Positions 5,911-11,638 of a DNA stretch of 13,827 bases are shown here, in pieces. Below the pieces are notes generated by a model. The model was not told the DNA's origin. It did no database searches and saw nothing but the letters and a program-made list of their open reading frames with translations. Within the stretch, counting starts at the first letter, position 1, and each line of letters opens with the position of its first letter. The DNA comes from Desulfobacterales bacterium (GTDB taxonomy: Bacteria; Desulfobacterota; Desulfobacteria; Desulfobacterales; RPRI01): assembly GCA_030689795.1 (NCBI GenBank), contig JAUYEO010000037.1, positions 1-13,827 of the forward strand, in the 5' to 3' direction. A program made the position numbers and the translations under genes.

Positions 5911-6852
5911 TTATTTTGAATATCCTTTAAGGTATTTGAACAACTCGGAATCTGTGGACAGAACAAGGGAGCTGTCTTTATCGAGCGATTCGTTGTAGAG
6001 TTCAAGTGTCTTTGTAAAGGAATAGAAAGACGGATCTGCCCCGAATGCCTGCGCGTATATTTTTGTAGCTTCCCCATCCGCCTTTCCTTTTAGCTCCTGA
6101 GCCTTTCTATATGCTTCCGAGGTTATGCGTTTCAAATCACGTTCTTTTTCTCCGGTTATCTTTTGAGCTTCACCATGCCCTTCCGAGCGGAATTTTTCCG
6201 CTATCTGTTTCCGCTCGGCTATCATCCGGCCGTACACCGATTCTCTGACCTCCTTTACATAATTGATACGCTTGATTTTGACATCAACAAGTTCGATGCC
6301 GAATTGTGCCAGTTTGGGTTGCGCCTGTTCGAGAATGCTTTTCATGATCACTTCTCTTCCGGCCGAAATACTTAATGAAGATTGAAACTCTTTTTTTACA
6401 TTTTCCATTCCAATTTCAAACGTGTCGAGCTCTCTGTTGCTCTTTCTGACTGTTTCTATAAGCCTGTAAGATGTAATGAAGTTTCTGACGGCAGGATCGA
6501 TTATGTCGTCAAGCCGACCGAGAGCGCTGACTGTGTTGTTGACGGTCTGAAAAAATTTAACCGGATCCACTATTCTCCATCTGGCGAATGTATCAACCCA
6601 GATGTATGTTTTATCCAGAGTGGGTATCTGGCCAGGATTGCCGTCCCACTCCATAAGGTTTTTAGGAAAATAATTGGCTTCCTGTATAAGAGGAATTTTA
6701 AGGTAAAGTCCCGGTTCTCTTTTAGGGGACCCGATGACTTTTCCAAATTGTGTAATAACAACCTGTTCGGTCTCATCAACTATAAAAGCGGAACCGACTG
6801 TAAGAATAATTGCAATGATGCATGCGATTAGAATAAAGCTTTTATTTTTCAT
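5911..6852 (-). CDS. hflC: FtsH protease modulator subunit HflC (SPFH/band 7 protein)
   Basis: A 313-aa membrane protein. One N-terminal transmembrane segment (about residues 5-24) is followed by V-D-E-T-E-Q-V-V-I-T-Q-F-G-K-V-I, the standard start of the SPFH/band 7 domain. The long charged helical C-terminal part (about 160-280) carries the repeated E-A-x-K-I heptads of HflC. HflC and HflK form a large periplasmic-facing cage around FtsH in the inner membrane and limit its access to membrane substrates. The frame overlaps the end of hflK by 11 bases, with AGGTG inside hflK serving as ribosome site, so the two are translationally coupled and made in similar amounts. Length is close to E. coli HflC (334). 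Confidence 0.95.
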   Translation of the reverse strand: MKNKSFILIACIIAIILTVGSAFIVDETEQVVITQFGKVIGSPKREPGLYLKIPLIQEANYFPKNLMEWDGNPGQIPTLDKTYIWVDTFARWRIVDPVKFFQTVNNTVSALGRLDDIIDPAVRNFITSYRLIETVRKSNRELDTFEIGMENVKKEFQSSLSISAGREVIMKSILEQAQPKLAQFGIELVDVKIKRINYVKEVRESVYGRMIAERKQIAEKFRSEGHGEAQKITGEKERDLKRITSEAYRKAQELKGKADGEATKIYAQAFGADPSFYSFTKTLELYNESLDKDSSLVLSTDSELFKYLKGYSK

Positions 6853-7882
6853 TTTTTACAGCACCTGTATATTTTTCAAGATTTAGAAAAGGCAAAAGAT
6901 TCTTCTGGTCGGCATCTATTATATATTTGTTCCCAAGTTTTGGAAGAAGCTCTTTCAGCATTTCAAGATACATCCTTCTTTTAGTAACGTCTTTTGCCTT
7001 GACATATTCATTGTAAAGGGAGGTGAATCTCGAGGCATCGCCCCTTGCGCGGTTTACCCTGTCTAAAGCATATCCTTCTGCTACCCTGATCGTTCTTTCA
7101 GCTTCTCCCTTTGCTTCGGGTATCGACTTGTTATATGCCTCCCTGGCTTGATAAATTAATTTTTCTTTTTCCTGAACTGCCTGGTTTACCTCATTAAAAG
7201 ACTGCTGAACAGGTTCAGGCACGTTTGTTTTTTCCATTTCTATTGTTACAATGCTTATTCCGGACTCGGATTTATCGAGTTCGACCTGAAGAACGCGTTT
7301 GGCTTCATCCGCGATTTCTCCGCGTTTGCTTATGACTTCATTGATACTTCTGTCTCCTATAACAAGCCTCATTGCCGCTTCGGACATGTCGGAGAGCAAA
7401 GCATTAACATCCTTGATTTTAAATAAATAATTATACGGATCATTGATTCTGTAATGCACGATCCACGGAACAAGGGCAACGTTGAGGTCTCCCGTAAGCA
7501 TGAGAGATACGCTTTCGCTGCCGTCTTCAGTTGCAAAACGCTGTTTTTCTCCGGGCCTCATCGAGTTGAAACCAAACTCCTGCTTGTATACCCGCCTTAC
7601 CTTTACCTTTGTGACTTTTTCTATGCCTGCCGGCATTTTGAAATTCAGGCCGGGCTGACCGGTTCGGACATATTGCCCGAACCTTTGAACTACGCCTACC
7701 TCGTCCACTCCGACAGTATAAATCATTGATGAGGCAACAAACAAAGCGAAGAAAATGAGTATTGTCAGCGGAAGCCCCGGAAGATTAAACTTTGAAAATT
7801 TATTAATAAAATTTTCAAATTGAGGCGGAATCCCTTTTTTGCCTTGCTGCTGTTCCTTAAGTTTTTCCCAGTCCCAGCTCAT
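6842..7882 (-). CDS. hflK: FtsH protease modulator subunit HflK (SPFH/band 7 protein)
   Basis: A 346-aa partner of HflC. It opens M-S-W-D-W-E-K-L-K with a Gln/Gly/Lys-rich cytoplasmic stretch, which is much shorter than the Gly-rich N-terminus of E. coli HflK (419 aa). A transmembrane segment follows (about 35-55), then V-G-V-D-E-V-G-V-V-Q-R-F-G and G-P/Q-G-L-N-F-K-M-P, typical of HflK. The SPFH domain is followed by an Ala/Glu/Arg-rich coiled coil (about 215-275, including E-A-K-G-E-A-E-R-T and R-G-D-A-S-R-F). AAGGA lies nine bases before ATG 7882. It is the first gene of the hflK-hflC pair; a promoter candidate is at 8065-8093. hflX, which precedes hflK in E. coli, is not adjacent here. Confidence 0.95.
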   Translation of the reverse strand: MSWDWEKLKEQQQGKKGIPPQFENFINKFSKFNLPGLPLTILIFFALFVASSMIYTVGVDEVGVVQRFGQYVRTGQPGLNFKMPAGIEKVTKVKVRRVYKQEFGFNSMRPGEKQRFATEDGSESVSLMLTGDLNVALVPWIVHYRINDPYNYLFKIKDVNALLSDMSEAAMRLVIGDRSINEVISKRGEIADEAKRVLQVELDKSESGISIVTIEMEKTNVPEPVQQSFNEVNQAVQEKEKLIYQAREAYNKSIPEAKGEAERTIRVAEGYALDRVNRARGDASRFTSLYNEYVKAKDVTKRRMYLEMLKELLPKLGNKYIIDADQKNLLPFLNLEKYTGAVKNEK

Positions 7883-8064
7883 TGCTATTAATCCTTAATA
7901 TTTACAGGTTATTCAAATGTTTTTTTGAGATCCATACCTGACAGTAATTAACGGTCCCCTGATAAACAACAAAAATTTCCGGCAAGAGATAATCTTTTCT
8001 GTTGATAAGCAATTGCTCAAAATGTTAGAAGCTTGATTTACATAATTCATTAATTTTATATCTT

Positions 8065-8093
8065 TATCTAATTTACGCATCAGTTCAAGTCAA
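8065..8093 (-). promoter_or_regulatory. Candidate sigma70 promoter for hflK-hflC
   Basis: On the minus strand TTGACT (8088-8093), 17 bases, TAGATA (8065-8070). It would leave a 5' leader of roughly 175 bases before hflK. Nothing else is recognisable in the 7883-8160 gap, which is AT-rich and has no ORF with a ribosome site. Confidence 0.4.
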
Positions 8094-8160
8094 GCAAAAT
8101 AAGAGACAGTGTGGTTGCAGGGGAAGCCGGACCTGTTTTACGAGTGCTATGTTACACGGA

Positions 8161-8268
8161 TAAGCCGTTGTAACACAAAATAACTGTAACGTTGGAATTT
8201 TGTGACCGGCATAAGGAGCCGTAACGAAATGTTCAAAAATGTAATGGTTATTTCGTAACGGCTCCTAA
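8161..8268 (+). repeat. Palindromic mobile-like element, copy 4 (plus orientation), in the dciA leader
   Basis: A clean 108-bp copy: TAAGCCGTTG at 8161, AAAATAACTGTAACGTT, CCGGCATAAGGAGCCGTAAC, then hairpin arms AGGAGCCGTAACGAAAT (8214-8230) and ATTTCGTAACGGCTCCT (8250-8266). They pair at 16 of 17 positions around the A.A mismatch, with a 19-nt loop. It ends CTCCTAA at 8268. The AAGG used as dciA ribosome site (8267-8270) begins inside this terminal TAA, so the element boundary and translation signal are fused. Confidence 0.92.
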
Positions 8269-8277
8269 GGTATTATT

Positions 8278-8595
8278 ATGGATGGAGTAAAAAAAAATAC
8301 AGATGACTTTAAGCATATCGGGAATATACTCTGCGATGTTTTAAATACGTTTCGTCTGGATCCGGATCTGGAACTGACCGGTCTTTTTAGCCTGTGGGAC
8401 GATGTTGTGGGAGAGGCTGTAGCAAAAAACGCCAGACCGGCAGGGTTCAAAGGGAAAATACTTCTTGTGCATGTCGGCAGTTCTGTCTGGATACAGGAGC
8501 TTCAATATTATAAAAAGGACATGATAAGAAAGCTGAATGAAGCGCTCGGAAAAGAACTCGTTTCTGATATTAAATTCAAGATAGGGCCTGTTTGA
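8278..8595 (+). CDS. dciA: DciA-type protein (DUF721), likely replicative helicase loader or operator
   Basis: A 105-aa protein. The stretch L-F-S-L-W-D-D-V-V-G-E-A-V-A-K-N-A-R-P (about 36-54), followed by G-K-I-L-L-V-H-V-G-S-S-V-W-I-Q-E-L, is the DUF721 signature. In the family, DciA interacts with the DnaB helicase and takes the place of DnaC/DnaI-type loaders in most bacteria. The N-terminal ~20 residues are charged and helical. ATG 8278 is preceded by AAGG seven bases upstream. The stop is directly followed by the trmN6-like gene. The leader is occupied by repeat copy 4, whose hairpin ends one base from the ribosome site, so translation may be sensitive to that structure. Confidence 0.82.
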   Translation: MDGVKKNTDDFKHIGNILCDVLNTFRLDPDLELTGLFSLWDDVVGEAVAKNARPAGFKGKILLVHVGSSVWIQELQYYKKDMIRKLNEALGKELVSDIKFKIGPV

Positions 8596-8597
8596 TT

Positions 8598-9320
8598 ATG
8601 GACTCACTGACGTCCGACGCTTTTTTTAACGGTAATATCCGAATTAAGCAGAACAAGACAGGATACCGTTTTTCAATAGACGCGATATTGCTTGCCGCTC
8701 ATGTTGATACTCATCCGGGTGACAGAGTTATTGATATAGGAACAGGATGCGGCATTATTGCTCTTATGCTCGCGTACAGGAATCCTGAAATTAAAGTGTA
8801 TGGAATCGAGATTCAGAAAAGTCTGTCGGTCCTTGCTGCTCTTAATGTGAAGAATAATAATATGGAAGACCGGGTTGAAATTATCTGTGCAGACGTCAAA
8901 GATTTGAAAAAAAGCGTGATTTCAGGGCCGGCCGATATTGTCGTATGTAACCCTCCGTACAGGAAGGCAAAATCAGGAAGAGTCAATCCGGACAATCAGC
9001 GGGCGTTTGCGAGGCACGAGATAAAAATTACTCTTCCAGATGTTATTAAAACAGCGGGAGGTTTATTGCGGGTTTCAGGAAAGTTCATAATGATTTATCC
9101 TTCCGAACGCACAGCCGATATAATTACGCATATGCGATTATCAGGAATTGAACCGAAGTATTTAAGGTTTATTTACTCAAAAAAGAACGCGGAATCGAAA
9201 CTTGTAATTGTCGAAGGTGTAAAAGGGGGTCATCCCGGCGCAACGATAGCCCCACCTCTTGTAATCTATCGTGATGATGGCTCTTACTCTGATGAGGTCG
9301 GCAGGATGTTTATTCCATAG
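8598..9320 (+). CDS. TrmN6-like tRNA1(Val) adenine-37 N6-methyltransferase
   Basis: A 240-aa SAM-dependent methyltransferase. The start is taken at ATG 8598, two bases after the dciA stop; an in-frame TTG at 8592 that overlaps dciA and is nearer to AGGG (8583-8586) is also possible. SAM motif I is V-I-D-I-G-T-G-C-G (44-52), the acidic end of strand 2 is G-I-E-I-Q (69-73), and the catalytic N-P-P-Y is at 118-121. That tetrapeptide marks amino-group (adenine N6) methylation. The opening part (F-x-G-x-I-x-I-K-Q-x-K-x-G-Y-R-F-S-I-D-A-I-L-L-A) is the TrmN6/YfiC signature. The substrate, A37 of tRNA1(Val), is known for E. coli TrmN6 and is inferred here. Its stop is one base from the convergent DUF1015 stop. 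Confidence 0.85.
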   Translation: MDSLTSDAFFNGNIRIKQNKTGYRFSIDAILLAAHVDTHPGDRVIDIGTGCGIIALMLAYRNPEIKVYGIEIQKSLSVLAALNVKNNNMEDRVEIICADVKDLKKSVISGPADIVVCNPPYRKAKSGRVNPDNQRAFARHEIKITLPDVIKTAGGLLRVSGKFIMIYPSERTADIITHMRLSGIEPKYLRFIYSKKNAESKLVIVEGVKGGHPGATIAPPLVIYRDDGSYSDEVGRMFIP

Positions 9321-9321
9321 C

Positions 9322-10647
9322 TTATGACAATTTATTTAAAACCTGGCCTGTTATAACCTTAGGATAAAAATAAGTCGACTTTCTCGGCATTATTAATCCT
9401 TCGCCTGCAATTTCCCGAACCTGCTCAATCTTTGTCGGATTGAGAATAAAAGCAATATCATACCTGCCTGATGAGATATTTTCCATTGCTTCTTTATCAG
9501 AGCTTGAGTAGGCAATAAGTTTTTCATTGTCAAAGCCTGCCTGATCAATGCCGAGGATTTCCATGAGTATGAGCTTTGTAAGTACGGTAACATCAAGATT
9601 CATTAATGTTTCGGAAAATTCGTTTCCGTATTTTTTCCCCATGATACCGGCCTTGAGTGACAGAATGTAAAAACTATTGCTGTTTTTCAATAACACTCCG
9701 ATTTTATTTGTTGCTCCTTCAGCTCTGAGAGATGAAATAAATAAAGATCGTGTTTTTTCCGGCTCATTTTTATCGGCTTCAACTGCTGTGATGTCAAAGT
9801 ACTCGGAAGCTTTTTGAATAAAATCCAAAAGATTTGAATCATTGACGCTGGTCAGCAAGCGATGGGCGGGGAGAATAATCAGCCCCGGATCTTCCATGCT
9901 GCAAAGATACATCATTATAAAGTTGGCCGGATGGTCCGAAGAGAACTGCGGGTTATTCTTTGATTCCCATTCCCTGTAGTTCAGTGCTGTTTCATATCTG
10001 TGGTGTCCGTCCGCTATATAAAGAATTTTATCTGTGAAAGACGCCGAAATGCTTTTTGTGATATCCGGGTCGGTTATTTTCCAGAGCCTGTGCCTGTGAC
10101 CTTTATCGTCTGTGAAATCTGAATCGGGAGATCGCGAATGAATTTTATTTTTGAGTATATTCAGGGCATCTACTTTGCCCGAATAGAGGGAAAAAACAGG
10201 GCTGAAATTGGCACGGCAGGCTTTCATTAACTGAAGCCGTTCCGACTTGATTTTTGAATACGTTTTTTCGTGTGGGAGTATTACCCCTTTTTCAAAAAGC
10301 TCAAGCCTTACCAGAGCTATAAGGCCAAAACGCTTTATTGATATCCCATCAACCGTAAACTCCAAGGAAGTTATGTAAAAAGCGGGGATTCTATCCTGGA
10401 TTAGAATATCTTTTGAAATCCACTCGTTAAAAAAGCCCGCAGCCCGCGTATACCGGTTGTTCTTTTCATTGTCATTTACCGTTTCATTTCCGAGTATAAG
10501 ACGGATTATATTTTGCGGATGCTTTTTATGAAAACTGAGCTGCTCATCTTTAGAGATTACATCATAAGGGGGTGTTGCGACATCCGCCAGATTGATTATT
10601 TTTTCAGGGTTATAAAGAATCCCGTTGAAGGGGGTGACTTCCACCAT
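9322..10647 (-). CDS. DUF1015 family protein
   Basis: A 441-aa protein. The start is set at ATG 10647, where the family's opening M-V-E-V-x-P-F-x-G begins, with AAGGAAGG about 10 bases upstream. An upstream in-frame TTG (10716) is rejected. Conserved segments are T-P-P-Y-D-V-I (25-31), P-H-E-K-T (125-129) and I-A-D-G-H-H-R-Y-E-T-A-L (211-222). The D-G-H-H-R core recalls the ParB/sulfiredoxin-like nucleotide-binding fold and archaeal free-serine kinases, so a phosphotransfer role is possible. That is inference; the family's function in bacteria is not settled as far as I know. No signal peptide or membrane segment. It is monocistronic here, with a promoter candidate at 10688-10716. Confidence 0.9.
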   Translation of the reverse strand: MVEVTPFNGILYNPEKIINLADVATPPYDVISKDEQLSFHKKHPQNIIRLILGNETVNDNEKNNRYTRAAGFFNEWISKDILIQDRIPAFYITSLEFTVDGISIKRFGLIALVRLELFEKGVILPHEKTYSKIKSERLQLMKACRANFSPVFSLYSGKVDALNILKNKIHSRSPDSDFTDDKGHRHRLWKITDPDITKSISASFTDKILYIADGHHRYETALNYREWESKNNPQFSSDHPANFIMMYLCSMEDPGLIILPAHRLLTSVNDSNLLDFIQKASEYFDITAVEADKNEPEKTRSLFISSLRAEGATNKIGVLLKNSNSFYILSLKAGIMGKKYGNEFSETLMNLDVTVLTKLILMEILGIDQAGFDNEKLIAYSSSDKEAMENISSGRYDIAFILNPTKIEQVREIAGEGLIMPRKSTYFYPKVITGQVLNKLS

Positions 10648-10687
10648 GATTATTTTTCCTTCCTTCTTTGATAAAAAATGATGGGAA

Positions 10688-10716
10688 CTGATACTAGAAA
10701 GAATGTGACAGTTCAA
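10688..10716 (-). promoter_or_regulatory. Candidate sigma70 promoter of the DUF1015 gene
   Basis: On the minus strand TTGAAC (10711-10716), 17 bases, TATCAG (10688-10693), giving a leader of about 35 bases before ATG 10647. A perfect TATAAT (10739-10744) lies further upstream but lacks a -35 at proper spacing. Confidence 0.4.
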
Positions 10717-10788
10717 GTTAAAAGATGCCTATTTAAAAATTATATTAATGAAGCCGTTGTTCAAAAATAGCCGTAATATTTCAATGTT

Positions 10789-10890
10789 GTGACCGGCATG
10801 AGGTGCCGTAAGCCGTGACCGGCATAAGGAGCCGCAAGCCGTGACCGGCATAAGGAGCCGTAAGCCGTGACCGGCATAAGGAGCCGTAAC
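10789..10890 (+). repeat. 26-nt tandem array within copy 5 (about 4 units)
   Basis: Units begin GTGACCGGCATAAGGAGCCG and end TAAGCC or CAAGCC. The last unit runs into the hairpin left arm (GTAAC instead of GTAAGCC). Expansion at the border between left half and hairpin suggests slipped replication or recombination at the repeated GCCG words. Confidence 0.9.
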
Positions 10891-11063
10891 AAAATAGTCA
10901 GAAATGTAATTGTTATTTTGTAACGGCTCCTAACAAAATAGTCAGAAATGTAATTGTTATTTTGTAACGGCTCCTAACAAAATGATCAGAAATGTAATTG
11001 TTATTTTGTAACGGCTCCTAACGAAATGGTCAGAAATGTAATGGTTATTTTGTAACGGCTCCT
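10888..11063 (+). repeat. 44-nt tandem array within copy 5 (4 units)
   Basis: Four head-to-tail units, each AACAAAAT...TCAGAAATGTAATTGTTATTTTGTAACGGCTCCT in outline (key words AACAAAAT, CAGAAATGTAAT, TAACGGCTCCT). Spacing is exactly 44 bases. The fourth has GAAAT and GGTTATTTTG variants. The same duplication type is seen in copy 1. Confidence 0.92.
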
Positions 11064-11144
11064 AAGAACCGGCGTTTTTTTGGAACTGCTGAAACCCGGA
11101 AAAAATGCGTTGTATATGTGATAAAAAGAATGTAAAGAACTCCA

Positions 11145-11172
11145 TTGACAGCCGACGTCCAAACGTTATATT
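11145..11172 (+). promoter_or_regulatory. Strong sigma70 promoter of tRNA-Ser(CGA)
   Basis: Perfect -35 TTGACA (11145-11150), 16 bases, -10 TATATT (11167-11172). Transcription would start near 11179, about 24 bases before the mature tRNA 5' end. This is the best promoter match in the window. Confidence 0.8.
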
Positions 11173-11202
11173 GAAACCACCGTTAAGATACTGAGGGTTA
11201 AA

Positions 11203-11295
11203 GGAGAGGTGGCCGAGCGGCTGAAGGCCCCGCTCTCGAAAAGCGGTATCCTGTCAAAAACGGGATCGTGGGTTCAAATCCCACCCTCTCCGCCA
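11203..11295 (+). tRNA. tRNA-Ser (anticodon CGA)
   Basis: A 93-nt class II tRNA with encoded CCA. Acceptor stem GGAGAGG / CCTCTCC with discriminator G. The D arm contains GGCCGAGCGGCTGAAGG. Anticodon stem CCGCT / AGCGG encloses the loop CTCGAAA, giving anticodon CGA (reads UCG). A long variable arm (TATCCTGTCAAAAACGGGAT region) follows, then the T arm GTGGGTTCAAATCCCAC. The long variable arm and anticodon make the serine identity certain. Confidence 0.97.
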
Positions 11296-11454
11296 GTAAG
11301 TTATATCGGATTGCTGTGCGAGCTTGAATAACTCTCATACCCCGACATGGGTTTAAATCTGATGTAAACTAAGGTTTCAGTGTAAGATTGATGGACGTAT
11401 TACGAGTTCATCAAGAGTGGAAAAACGGCATATATTTTGGTTTGATTTGTTATT

Positions 11455-11547
11455 GGAGAGATGTCCGAGCGGCTGAAGGAGCACGACTGGAAATCGTGTG
11501 TGCTGCCAAAAGCGGCACCGAGGGTTCAAATCCCTCTCTCTCCGCCA
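11455..11547 (+). tRNA. tRNA-Ser (anticodon GGA)
   Basis: A 93-nt class II tRNA with encoded CCA. Acceptor stem GGAGAGA / TCTCTCC, discriminator G. Anticodon stem CACGA / TCGTG with loop CTGGAAA, anticodon GGA (reads UCC and UCU). Long variable arm (GTGCTGCCAAAAGCGGCACC) and T arm GAGGGTTCAAATCCCTC. Its D arm is close to that of the upstream tRNA-Ser, so the pair may derive from duplication. The 159-base spacer between them holds nothing else recognisable. It ends 91 bases before dnaX, with no clear terminator between, so read-through into dnaX is possible. Confidence 0.97.
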
Positions 11548-11638
11548 AAAATTGGTTTCTGGTCTGAAGTCCCCGGCATAGCAAAAGGGAAGTTATTCAG
11601 AGCTCTCGAAGCAATGGTCATCACAGGAAAATATTATC

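Larger units (their letters stand above)
10751..11065 (+). repeat. Palindromic mobile-like element, copy 5, expanded by two tandem arrays
   Basis: Starts AAGCCGTTGTTC and ends CTCCTAA like the other plus copies but is 315 bp long. The interior module GTGACCGGCATAAGGAGCCG(TAAGCC) is repeated about four times with a 26-nt period (10789-10814, 10815-10840, 10841-10866, 10867-10890). The hairpin half is repeated four times with a 44-nt period (10888-10931, 10932-10975, 10976-11019, 11020-11063). Units are nearly identical; the first 26-mer and the last 44-mer are the most diverged. The AGGAGCC left arm occurs once at the head of the 44-nt array (10879-10895), so only one full hairpin can form at a time. 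The alternatives are any of four right arms. Confidence 0.92.

Noticed and set aside
6163..6831. Plus-strand frames inside hflC
   Set aside because: Antisense to a well-conserved SPFH gene, with no ribosome site or recognisable motif.
10648..10716. Extension of the DUF1015 gene to an upstream TTG
   Set aside because: The extra 23 residues are not part of the family, there is no ribosome site, and the TTG forms part of the candidate -35 box; ATG 10647 has a good ribosome site and the family's normal start.
10789..11063. Possible CRISPR array
   Set aside because: The units are contiguous and nearly identical over their whole length, with no unique spacers and no cas genes nearby; they are tandem duplications of one element.
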